Source: Centroberyx gerrardi (lineage: Eukaryota; Chordata; Actinopteri; Beryciformes; Berycidae). Taken from it: 64,000 nucleotides of DNA. Shown here piece after piece: positions 43,366-53,975 of this stretch (positions are counted from its first letter, which is position 1; each line of letters begins with the position of its first letter). The position numbers and the translations under genes were made by a program. The DNA lies in NCBI RefSeq assembly GCF_048128805.1, contig NC_136001.1:5958001-6022000 (forward strand), written 5' to 3'. The notes beneath the pieces were generated by a model. The model was not told the DNA's origin. It saw only the letters and a program-made list of their open reading frames with translations, and made no database searches.

Positions 43366-45103
43366 ATGGCCCTGGAGAAAAGCATGGCGCTCCCAGCGTT
43401 CCTCAGTAAAGTAGATTTACTAAAACAAGGGGCAGAAGCCCGGGTGTACCGGACCGTGTTTCTAGGGAAGCCGACCATAGTGAAAGAAAGGTTCCCGAAA
43501 CGGTACAGACACCCGGTTTTAGACGAAAAGCTGACACACCGCAGGACGGTGCAGGAGGTCCGGTCCATACTGCGCTGCCGGAAAGCAGGCAAGTTCAACT
43601 GAACCAACACTAGCCTCTGTTCGTCTGTAACTTATTCACTACAAAGTACAGTGGAGCGGGCGTTTAAGTATTAAGAGCGTATTACTATAGGTAATACACG
43701 TCTTCATAAAAGGAAGATAAAAGGGCGCTAACCTAGCTAAAACTGGGGGTATGACGAAAAGAAAAACTGCTTTTGGTGGTGTGCCTTTGTATTTCTGGGT
43801 GCATTTTGTTTGGTGTATTTTTCCTGTTCCCATCGTTACTGGCCAAACATAGACGACGTCAGATATTTCCAGCAGCTACAAAGGAGTTTGATAGCAGAAA
43901 AACTTTCAGCTATCTAAAACATCAACAGTAATGCAGCCATGTTGTGTTTTGAGTGAGGGGCGCGACTCTTACTTTTTCTCAACTGGAAAAACACTCACAT
44001 TGCTTTTACTATTTCTATTGCTCTCTCCACCTACACGTAAACCCACAGCTCAAGTTCACAGCCCATTCACGGGGGGTTGTCGAAAGGCATTCTGGGAAAT
44101 GTAGGAAATCACTGTGAAGTAGACAAGGCAGGTTGTGGGAAAGTGCAACAAAAAAGTAAATTACACACTCATCACAAAATAAGATAAGATATCACTTTAT
44201 TAATCCCCTTGGGGAAATTCGGGTGCCACAGCAGCAACTGGCAGAACAGTACCAGGGAAAAATAAGTACAGAAGATAATAAAGAGAAGAGGTAATAAGAT
44301 AAAAATTAAAGGTAATGTACATAATATAAAACTATAGAGCAAAAATGCAAATGAATGCAAACAATAATAATAAATGCATATCCATATAATTATGTACTGT
44401 ATATATACATAGTTAGTGCCGGTAAAATAACTCCTGGCATTAATTGAACATAACATAGGCTACTGATGATATCTAACAGTGTGAGAGAATCTGAGGGTGG
44501 GATTTTCCTTTTAATATTTAAATGAACTGTTTTGCAGCCATCCATTTTATAATAGCAATCACCAGCTCAGCCATGCAGTTAGGTAACATTCTCCCTCCAT
44601 CTCTCTCCTCCTCAGGCATATCTGCCCCGGTGGTCTACTTCGTGGACTACACCTCCCACTGCATCTTCTTGGAGGAAATCGTGGGTGCGGTGACGGTGCG
44701 AGACCACATTGCCTCCGCCCAGGAGTCCCGCCCCCATGCGGAGCGGGAGCTGGAGCTGCTGGTGGCGAAGGCGGGCCGCGTCCTGGCCAGGATGCACGAC
44801 GAGGACGTCGTCCACGGAGACCTGACCACCTCCAACATGCTGCTGAGGAGCGGCGCGGGGAGCGGAGAGCCCGACCTGGTGCCCATCGACTTCGGCCTGA
44901 GCTACATCTCGGCGCTGCCCGAGGACAAGGGGGTGGACCTGTACGTGCTGGAGAAGGCCTTCCTCAGCACCCACCCCAACACCGAGGCGCTGTTCGAGAA
45001 GCTGCTGCAGAGCTACGCTGCGTCGTCCAAGAAGTCCTCGGCGGTCATCAAGAAGCTGGATGAGGTCCGCTTGAGAGGGAGGAAGCGCTCCATGGTGGGA
45101 TGA
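43366..45103 (+). CDS. tp53rk: TP53-regulating kinase (PRPK/Bud32)
   Basis: This is an atypical small kinase/ATPase and the Bud32 subunit of the KEOPS complex, which makes t6A37 on ANN-decoding tRNAs; in mammals it is also reported to phosphorylate p53. Coding exons are 43366-43588 and 44616-45103, phase 1, giving 236 residues (human 253). The start is the ATG in context aaacATGG; the in-frame extension upstream has no ATG. Seen: KQGAEARV (20-27), catalytic Lys40 in TIVKERFPK, the catalytic loop HGDLTTSN (141-148), metal-binding DFG (166-168), the [18 protein letters not shown] segment and the invariant basic tail ending GRKRSMVG. The donor is GCAG|gcaagt, a GC-AG intron; no GT choice keeps the frame. 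It is head to head with slc2a10. The N-terminal extension is shorter than in human. Confidence 0.95.
44125..44515. repeat. Composite repeat: dispersed element split by a LINE-like fragment
   Basis: Flanking pieces (about 44125-44178 and 44463-44515) match 27790-27857 plus 28888-28935, for example CAACAAAAAAGTAAATTAC. They are split here by about 44179-44460, which begins AAGATATCACTTTATTAATC and CCCCTTGGGGAAATTC, a common fish LINE 3' end. It sits in the tp53rk intron. Confidence 0.65.
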
Positions 45104-45204
45104 GAGATCATAAAGTGTACAGGGACAAGCCTCTCTTGGCATTCAATTGCTAAAGCTCTATTATTGTGTACAGGAAATGGTTGGATGTTATGCCAGTATC
45201 ATAA

Positions 45205-45210
45205 AATAAA
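45205..45210 (+). terminator. tp53rk: tp53rk polyadenylation signal
   Basis: AATAAA lies 102 bases after the stop codon, followed by a TGTGTTGGTGTGTTTG-rich downstream element. Confidence 0.7.
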
Positions 45211-45337
45211 AGCCGTTTTGTAATAAATGAGCTTATTGTGTTGGTGTGTTTGTTCTTTTCTTTGTTATCAGGTGTTGTGTGATGAAGGCCACTGTAATGG
45301 GTTCAGCCAGTATCAAAAGTTATACAGTAACTTTACA

Positions 45338-45615
45338 TAGGGCAGGGTGATATGGATAAAATGAATATCATGATAATAAGAAATTATGTTGTCAAATTGA
45401 TGTTCATTGCATTGAACTGCATGGTATAAAGTATGACAAAACTAATTTTCAAATAATACTCCTTAATTTGTTTCAGACCTCATTTCGTGGAAGACTAATT
45501 CGTATTTGTCATTAAGTTAGACAACAAAATTGTGTATCACAATAATATTATTTCATCACATGATAATTGAACTGAAAGATGATAAATGATAATATTGAAT
45601 TAATGCTCAGCCCCA
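45338..45615. repeat. GATAT/ATAAT-rich dispersed element
   Basis: It starts TAGGGCAGGGTGATATGG and ends near GCTCAGCCCCA. AT-rich interior with ATCATGATAAT words. It resembles fish elements that start 'tagggctgggcgatatgg', but the inverted ends are too diverged to prove a transposon. Confidence 0.45.
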
Positions 45616-45947
45616 ACTTTAAGGTTGTAGTTGAGCTGCAGTGGGTAAGGCAGACTTCTGAGAAATTCCATACACCCATGATAACGAATCCTTATGCTGA
45701 AATGAAAAAAGGGAATGCCATTGAGAAATGAGAATTGACTGAATTATCTTTATGAATTACATATATTCATAAGTCATTGCATGCTTGCAAACCACACAGG
45801 GTGTTTAATGGCACAGACGTGACATTTTATGATCTGTGCAGGGACGCGGTTAGAACTGTGAATGCACTTTGGCGGAAACGGGTGAGTCAAAGATTACATA
45901 ATCGCTCTCACCATGCGTACCCATGACTAACTGATACTCGAATTCCA

Positions 45948-48900
45948 ATGGAGCACCGAAGAAACATGGAAATTATGATCAAAGTCATAGTCATTGTTTT
46001 GCACTGTAGAGGTAAGAGTGAAACGCGTTATTCATGTGTTGCAGAATGGTCAGGTTCACAGTGTAGAGCAAAGGTCAAAGCTTTGTGTTTGTCTTTCGCA
46101 CAGTTTCCTGTGTTAGATCAGTGACTCTCAACCTTTCTCATATCAAGGACCCCTAATGTAGTCCACATTAGGGCCACAGACCCTCATTTAATGAGATTTA
46201 GTCTCTCGGACCCAAATCTGAGAATATTTTTATGGTCAGATACGATTTTGTCCAGAATTCCGTGACTATCTGTATTGTAGGTAGAGAGATAACAGTGAAA
46301 CTATGATCAAAACAGTCATTCTTCTACATTCTTTAATTGTGTTAACTTCTTCTAAATGAAATAATAGTGAAGTTTAACAATTCATCAATTTGCTGGGGAC
46401 CCACTGGAACCCCCTCAAGGACCCCTGGTGGTCCCCAGACCCCACATTGAGAACCACTGGTGTAGATGTTTGGTTGGGACAGTTTCACTAGGATAGTGTG
46501 TGTGGAGAAAACAAAGTCAGGTTAGTTTGCATCTGTATTGACAGTATACAGATGGTCCCTCTGTCCATGAAAGCCTGTTTTTAGCAAACTTCTTTCCTAT
46601 TCACTCACATCACATGCTGCTTTGCACTGAACTGCAGACCAACCCCTCTGTGCTTTCAGGTTCCTCGGCCCAAACCACAAGGAAGCTCAGCGTCTTGGCT
46701 GGCACAGACGTGACTCTCAGCTGCTGGTTCGAGAAACTGTCCAAGTTCGTGCAGTGGAGCACTCTCACCATCGAGTGGAACGTGGTGGACAAGCGCTCGG
46801 ACAAGCGCGTCGTGTACACTTTCGAGGACGGGAGCGCGCACGTGAGCCGAGGCGGGTCTCTGGTGGACAAAATGGGCCTGCTGCGGAGCAACGCGTCTCT
46901 GCAGCTACGCAACGTGACCGTGGGAGACGAGGGGCTTTACACCTGCAGAATCATCACACCTGTAGTCTACACAGAGGCCACTCCACTGGAAGTGCTGGGT
47001 ATACGTCTGTCTGTTTCTAGGCTTGGGCCGATATTCAATCTTATCGAATATCGCGATATTTCCCGCGATATCGAACATTGAATGGTAACATCAAATTTCT
47101 AGGCTGTTAATAGTAATAATTATTAATATTATAGCCTAGAAATTTGATGTTATTTTCAAAGAAATAACATAACATACCCCCCCCCAAAAAAACCTGGGTA
47201 TCGTGTTAATATACGATAATATCGTATATTGCGATATTTTGGCAGGACACTATCGTGATATAAAATCTTTTACTCAGATCACTTTCATTGTGATCAGTAT
47301 CCACAACCTGACGAGCTGATCTAGAACCGCTTTTGCCTTTCTAAAGTCTTGAGGAATCACATATTAAGGAGACTTGATCTGTGATCCGAAATCAGCGCTG
47401 ATACTCTCAGAGGTTTGATGAGTATCAGCCCTGACCAGCTAAGAAGAATCGTATCTTTTTCTTTTGCAGCACACTGAATATTCCCATTTCCCCTCTCAGC
47501 TGGGCTTTCTCAAAAACGTCCCTTCTTTCTCTCTCCCTAGCTCTTATTCTATTTCTTTTCCTAGCACTTCACTTTTCCATGATCTTTCAATGGTCACAGG
47601 AATATTTGAAGAGCTCTGACCTTTGCACCCCTTGTTATTTTTAGTTGCTTGTAATTTCGGTGATCTGGGAATTGAAGCTTATTCTACATCTGCGCTAATT
47701 GAGAGGCTAGAGAGTGCTGATATTGGGGTTTGGTGTGTGGAGGCATTTGTTGAGGGTGCTCTTTGGATTGTGCATGGTGTTTTGAAAAAGAATGAAATGA
47801 AAAATGAGAAGGAGAAGGAGTTCCAAAGCACTCTTTCTTCAAGCAAACATCTAAAAAGCCAGTATTTCTGGGCTAGTTAGCACGTCAAACTGAACACGGA
47901 ACAAGATGTAAACGCACTCTGTTTGAACTCTCCTCCCAGCTCGACCTTCAGTGTCGCTCCCGGAAAAAGCGACAGTGGCAGAAGGGGAGGAGAAGACTCT
48001 ACAGTGTGACATTACAGGTTTCTACCCAGAGAAACTGGACGTGACGTGGCAAATCCGAAATGGCTCCCACACGGTCCCCGCCGGTGCAAAACACCTCTCC
48101 CGCGTCTGCACCGAAATGGCCGTCCTCAACGCAGACGGTACCTACAGCATTCGCAGTGGCATCACAGTGCATTCTTCAGCAGTGAAGGGTAGAGAAATCC
48201 ACATGGTCTGCCAGATCAAACACCAAACCTACAGCGGCGTTTACAGCAAAACAGTCACACTCACAGTTCAAGGTGGGGCTTCATTGCTCTGTTCTCCAGC
48301 CACAGAGTTCAAGTCATTATGCCCTAGTACCATCATTATGTTCTATTAATACGTCTCTCAATTCCCTCCTCCTGGTAGCTCCAGTGCAGCCTCTCTATAA
48401 CGCTGTCACACTGATAGCTGTTACCAGTGTCATCAGTTTGCTGGTGGTCATCTCTGTTATTGGAGGCACAGTGCTTCTCTGTTGGTATTTCAACAGAGGT
48501 AGGTCTCCACTTCATGCAAAAACATGCAATTCTGTTTACATAGAGTTTACATGTAGTTTTCAAAAACTAGAACAAGTATTAGGCTACTATTATTAGAGTT
48601 AGACCAATATAGCAGTTTGCCACTGTATCATTTTGACATTGGCCTTTAATTAACAATTAGATATCAGCCAGGCAGTCCACCTCTGATATGATGGATATGA
48701 TGCAGTTTGATTGATTACATATTTACAGTGGAATAGATACTACACTGGTTTTTGTTGTGCTCAATATTATACTGGTTGTCTATGGAAAGCTCTCAACCTG
48801 AATTGATTTTAATGCAACAATTTGATCAGATTCTACACAAGTATGAAGATGTTTTACTGTTATTAGTAGAAGTAGTAATCATCATATTACTACTGGGGGA

Positions 48901-50630
48901 AATACTTTACATTTTTTGGAATTGTTTGGCATGAAAATGGTCAATTCTAAAAACACTGAATGTCAGCAAAACCCAATATCAGTGGAATCCTAATTATTAT
49001 TATTATGTTTAGTAGTAGCAGCAGTAGCAATAGTAGTAATATTAGTAGTAGCGGTAGTAGTATTAGCAGTAGTAGTACCTGTAGTAGTGGAAAGACTAAG
49101 TCTCAAGAATCAAGATGGAGAGACCACTATCATAATGTGTAATGATGTTCATACTTCTCTCCACAGTTCCACCAAGTGTCTCTGATATCATCCACCCCAG
49201 CATCATATACGCAGAGGTGCCAACAGAACTAAAATGCAGCATCAGAAGTGTTGGACAGAGAGAGCTGAAAGTGAAGTGGTACAAGCTAGCAACCAGTGCA
49301 GACTTTGTCCCGGTCTCGCTCACCCAGTCAGAATCAGATCTAGCGTTGGTCGCTGAGGATCTGAGCGACCAGGCTTCCCTCCAGTCAGACAGCAGACACC
49401 ATATAGACTCCGTCCTGACTGTCTGTCTGACTGTCACTGAAGACCTGACTACGTACCAGTGTGTGGTGCTGTACAGGGGCAAGAGGATCATTAAAGAGAC
49501 CACTGTCAATGTGAAGGGTGAGTAATTCTGTCATATCATATCCATGTCAGGTCGTACAGTATTCTCAAAAAACTTTATTCCATGCAGTGTTTTAACAGTG
49601 GTATAACTGAGCAAAAAATGAGCAGATTGAGGTTTTAGTTCTACAAACATTTCTCAGAGGCAGAGCTGCTCATAAATATTCAGAGAAATGATCTCATTGG
49701 TTGAGTTGAACCTCAGTGGGCGGAGCCAAAGAACCTAAAGAACCACAGACTTTCAGTGCAAGTTAGCCAATTGGCAAACTTGTATGGCAAAGGAGGAACG
49801 CTGGTTAAAATATACATAAAAAATATAAATGGCAATGACTTCTTTTTTTTTTACATTCATTCATGACCATGGCATTCATGATATTGGAGGGTCAGCAGGT
49901 TAGCTAACTAGCTTACCTAGATAGCTACAGGCTTGTAAGGCTAGTTTGAACTTGGAAGGTCAGCTAGGCTAACTAGATATAACTTGCATGGCTAGATTTC
50001 AGTTAATAAAAGCAATAGGTTTCATAATGTTAGCTTCCTCCTCTTACCCTTTTTCACTGCGCTTGAGTATAACGCTAATTATCCAGAAAAACTGTTCTTT
50101 GGCTCCGCCCATTAACGTTTAAGTCAACCAATCTGCCTCCAGAGCAGCTCTGCCTCAGAGAAATGTTTGTAGAACTAAAACTACAATTGCTTAAAATAAC
50201 GATGTGGAGCATTGGCACTAGTGTTATCCATTTGCCAACTGCAGTTTATTAGTAGAGTGGTAGAGTAGTAGACTTGGTCAAGACGCTGTTAATCGGATTC
50301 GGTTGATCGGATTCCACACAAGGACTGTAGGCAGCAATATGTTTTGCTATTAATACCATTCTGGGTTTCAGTGGAGAGTTTTGGTGTCCCATGGTCTAAA
50401 TTAATGAAATTCTGGGGGAAAACACTGAATCCTTGTAAATTTTGGCATTTTTTTTGTCAAATTTGGATATACTGAGTATCGGCACAAAATAAAGGCTATT
50501 GGCAGCCTCAGTCCAAAAATGGCTATCAGCCTTCAAAATCCAATCTCAGTCTAACCTTAATTGGTACATCGGTATTATCTGTTGATGACTCTTAACAAAT
50601 CAAGTAACACCACCCCCCCCACTCCCCTCA

Positions 50631-50680
<50 letters not shown>

Positions 50681-51858
50681 CCAGTGGAGCCGTCTTTCCT
50701 CCAGATCTCTAGCATCCCTCAGATCCCCAAGGTGGAGAGGCTGCTGGTTCTCTGCTGTCGGGTGGAGAACTTCTACCCCGAGGACGTCCACCTGGAGTGG
50801 TCGAGGAACGACGGGGAGCAGGTCCGCACCGTCACACACTTCGGACCCTTCTCCGACCACAATCGCCTCTACAGCGTCTGGAGTAAGATCCAGCTGGTCA
50901 TGGCCAGAGAGGACGAGAGCGCAGTCTACACCTGCCGTGCGTACCACTCCAGTTTCCCTGCACCGGGGTACAAAGACGTCCTGTACCATATCAACACTCA
51001 AGGTATTAGTACCACTCTAGAGAAAGGTCCCAGATGTCTTGTGCAAATACCTCTAGTGCAAATACATCTTGTGATACCTAATGACCGTAAACAAATCAGA
51101 CCATAGTGGAGCCAATTGGTAGCCTCTATCTCACACCAGTGGTATTGTTAGTGCTAGTGTTTCTCCAAATTAAGACCACATTTCCCATAAACCCCGGCCT
51201 TTCACTCCTTCCACCATCTGTTGCCAGAAACTCTGAAAGCTTTAGCTCCGTTTGCTCTGGAAGAACAGCACCCAATTCCTGTTTTGTGCCGTAAAGCAAT
51301 CCAGCAGATTTCCCTCCAAATCTGACCTGGTGACTCACAATGTAAAATGCAGTGTAGCGGCCGGTAGAAGATGACAATCTTCTCGCTGATGGTCTCATTT
51401 TTTTTTTTTTACGGTAATTATACTTATATGTCAAAATGAGCGTGGTCATGATTTATTAAAATGCTGCACATAGCACCTTTAAATATCTTTTTGTGATATG
51501 CACCACATGTCTCTTTTCAACAGGAACCCCCCCTAACGTGATGTTCATCAACTGTGAACCATTATGCCCTCTATTGAATGAAGAGTGTACGCTTAACCTC
51601 TGCATCAAAGACTTCTGTCCTGAGGATGTTTCAGTCTCTTGGTCTAAGGATGGAGAGAAGGTTCTCTCAGGCGTCTTCAACACTCCCCCCAGCCTAAACA
51701 TCAACGGCCTCTACTCCATGTTTAGTTTTCTGAAACTGACACCCAACAAGGACGACCGAGGCTCCCAGTTCAGGTGCCAGGTGGTCCACAGCGCTCAGAG
51801 GGAACCTGAGGAGAGGGTCTTCACACTGCCGCATCTAAACCCGACAGACAGTTACTGA
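45948..51858 (+). CDS. Immunoglobulin-superfamily membrane protein, V-C1-TM-V/C-C1-C1
   Basis: I do not recognise an exact orthologue. Coding exons: 45948-46011, 46660-46998, 47940-48272, 48379-48498, 49167-49517, 50685-51002, 51524-51858. All six introns are phase 1 and the frame closes to 619 residues. Exon 1 is a signal peptide (MEIMIKVIVIVLHC). Exon 2 (about 22-134) is a V-set domain with TLSCWF and DEGLYTCRI and B7/tapasin-like spacing. Exon 3 (135-245) is a C1-set domain (LQCDITGFYPEKLDVTW). Exon 4 (246-285) is one membrane span. Exons 5-7 (286-619) are three more Ig domains, each with its Cys pair (ELKCSI/YQCVV; LCCRVENFYPED/YTCRAY; LNLCIKDFCPED/FRCQVV); the last ends ...TDSY-stop with no second span. 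The V-C1-C1 set recalls SIRP, whose human genes lie on 20p13. Sequons: three before the span, no canonical ones after. A two-gene split is possible but no second signal exon is evident. Confidence 0.75.
46119..46459. mobile_element. CAGTG-ended hAT/Charlie-like MITE
   Basis: The ends CAGTGACTCTCAACC and TTGAGAACCACTG are inverted repeats of the hAT-Charlie type. AGGACCCC and GGGGACC words occur inside both ends. The flanks share only TAGAT of a possible 8-bp duplication. It lies in intron 1 of the Ig gene. Confidence 0.75.
47018..47265. repeat. GATAT/CGATA-rich dispersed element
   Basis: It starts TAGGCTTGGGCCGATATTC, 20 bases after the exon 2 donor, and contains ATCGCGATAT palindromes. A long inverted pair, CATCAAATTTCTAGGCT / AGCCTAGAAATTTGATG, lies at about 47089-47150. 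The right edge is uncertain. Confidence 0.55.
48592..48993. mobile_element. TAGGGTTAGAC-family element, copy 3
   Basis: The ends are TTAGAGTTAGACCAATAT and AATATCAGTGGAATCCTAA. It shares TTTGATTGATTACATATTTA and CTGGTTGTCTATGG with copy 5 at 51.9 kb. It lies in the intron after the transmembrane exon of the Ig gene. An (AGT)n tract follows at 49010-49085. Confidence 0.7.
49628..50195. repeat. Fold-back element in the Ig gene
   Basis: TTTTAGTTCTACAAACATTT and TCTCAGAGGCAGAGCTGCTC near 49635-49675 return as the reverse complement at about 50146-50185. The inner segment GGCGGAGCCAAAGAAC pairs with GTTCTTTGGCTCCGCC near 50095. A spacer of about 350 bases separates the arms. It lies in the intron between Ig exons 5 and 6. 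Confidence 0.75.
50290..50560. repeat. TAGGGTTAGAC-family element, copy 4 (truncated)
   Basis: It holds the family words TTTCAGTGGAGAGTTTTGGT, TATCGGCACAAAATAAAGGC and the right end TCTCAGTCTAACCTTAA. The left part is missing or too diverged to see. Confidence 0.6.
50633..50678. repeat. (CA)n microsatellite abutting a splice acceptor
   Basis: About 22 CA units end only six bases before the AG at 50683-50684 that starts Ig exon 6. The repeat therefore replaces the usual polypyrimidine tract. Confidence 0.95.
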
Positions 51859-51926
51859 CTGATGTGTTTGTATAAAGTGTGGCACATTCATCGATACTGG
51901 TTTAGTTTCAGTTGAGATGAGAAGAG

Positions 51927-52420
51927 TAGGGTTAGACTGAGATATGGGGGCCGATATTGGCCTTTTATTTTAACGGTTAGGGAGATCGGATATTGGCCCA
52001 GCACTGTCGTCCACCTCAGATATAAGGCAGTTTGTTTGATTACATATTTATTGTAAAATGAATCAATACTACACTGGTTGTCTATGGGAAGACCTTAACC
52101 TGAATTGATTGTAATACACATTTTGATTACACAAACCTATGTATGAAAATGCTTTATCAATTTGTTTCTATTATTATTATGATTATTATCCTGGGTTTCA
52201 ATGGAACGTTTTAGTGTCCCATAGACTAAATGTTGTTTCAGAGGCTAATGCATCCAACTATAAACAATAAAAGTTTTGTTGGAAACATCATTAGATTTTC
52301 TGGCATTAAATTGTTCAAATTTTAAGATAATGATTATTGTTACAAATATAAGCTATAATCGGCAGCCTCAATACAAGAACATTGGTATTGACCTTAAAAC
52401 CCCACATCTGTGGAACCCTA
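51927..52420. mobile_element. TAGGGTTAGAC-family element, copy 5
   Basis: This is the best-preserved copy, with ends TAGGGTTAGACTGAGAT and ACATCTGTGGAACCCTA. Five of eight bases match outside the ends (GAGAA). The family word (TGGAACGTTTTAGTGTCCC here) is near 52203. It lies just past the Ig gene stop codon. Confidence 0.75.
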
Positions 52421-52595
52421 GAGAATATCTATTTTAATGGACAGTATCTGTGTTGACAGATAATGACAGCCAGTAACTTAGTGCATGAACTGTATGTCTT
52501 GCCAGTCTAGGTGTAATATACAGGTATTGGATACATGCACAGTAGGCCAAATCATGATGAAATCATGACAAAAGTCAGTTGAAAATCAGTATGTC

Positions 52596-52601
52596 TTTAT
52601 T
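52596..52601 (-). terminator. serinc3: Candidate serinc3 polyadenylation signal
   Basis: TTTATT on the plus strand (AATAAA for serinc3) gives a 3' UTR of about 1.4 kb. The DNA from here to 53975 shows no coding exon and no clear repeat, as expected of a 3' UTR. Confidence 0.45.
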
Positions 52602-53975
52602 CTTCCAAATCAGTCTTTCTGAACAGTTACAGCTAAATAGAAAGTGCAGCATCACAACTCACAGCTAATCACATAGTAACTACCGTATATCTATATGGCT
52701 TACAAGGCATTTGGTCAATACTGGTATCTCACAGAATTACAATTAGATGCATATACTTTAATATATTTCAACATTCAAATAACATTGGCAGTTATTACAA
52801 GTTCTGAGTGTATTTTAGATTTTCATTTAGGGTATGACTTTTAAGTTTATATATAAATACATTTGATTTGTAGAACGCAGAGAATGTCTAAATAATCTTT
52901 ACCCATATCAGATTTAACCAAACATTTTACTTTTTTGGTACATTTTTTGTGACTGTTCTTCAGTTCTGTCACTATGTATGGATTTATTCTAGAACCTGAA
53001 AATAACTATCACATCTCAAAGACACAAATATATTGAATATCCTGGGTGTACAAATATTTGGCAGAAACTTAAGTTGACTGTGAATCATACTTCAGAAATG
53101 TCATTTCTAACAGCACTGATTTACTACAATCATGTACTTACAATTGGTCTCAATTCAATATGTTAAAATATCCCAAAAATATACAGACATATAAGGCATT
53201 GAAAGGCATAGCAGCAAAATATATCAGTTTACTACCGTACAAGTAATAGAGTAACTTCACAAACTGACGCTCTCATTATAAATGCTGTATTGATAATTAT
53301 TATTGATAATTATTTGTAATACTGGAATTTCTAAAGAAATGTGCGCAGCCTCAATTCACAGAACATCAATGGCTTGTGTACAAGTTTTTTTTTGCAACGT
53401 AAACTATAAAGCAGGAAATATCTGTAATGCATTCACACTCAAAAATAAAGCTGTATTTATGACAGTAATTCACGAACTGAAACAAGGGTTTTTTACTTTA
53501 ATTTCAGCTCTATTGATGGAGTAAGGAAAAATTAATTGCTTTAGCTTGCTGAGAGCATGGAATTTCAAAATGCGATACAGTTGTTAGGTTTGACTTTGGA
53601 CCTTGTGATGAACTCAGTGTTCACACAAATAAAAATGTACACAAACGTTATAAAAGGAATGTTTTTCCTCGTGGAATGTCTTTTGTGCTTCCATAGCAAA
53701 TAAGTGATTGTCCTTATGATTGTCAAATTACTGGGCAGTTGCTACTATTATGCAATTACTACAATTAACGCTTACAGCAGCCTACATGGCACCTCCGACG
53801 CAGACCCAAGTTGTGAGCTAATTAAAACCATAAACAACGTAATGAAACTCCACCTACATGTATAAAACTTCAGTCCGTCTTGACAGTAGAATTTAGGCAA
53901 TATGGTCAAGGTTTATGTAAAAAGTAAGAAAAGAACAGGTTTGTGGAGGATACAGTGAAGTCAGCTGGTCGGCGT

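Noticed and set aside
49142-49166. Start of a separate second Ig gene at MMFILLST
   Set aside because: The hydrophobic stretch is too short for a signal peptide, it runs through a splice acceptor, and phase-1 splicing from exon 4 joins exactly. It is still the main alternative to a single gene.
49194-49212. ITIM-like IIYAEV in the first Ig domain after the membrane span
   Set aside because: It fits the I-x-Y-x-x-V pattern but lies within an Ig-fold strand, and one match is expected by chance.
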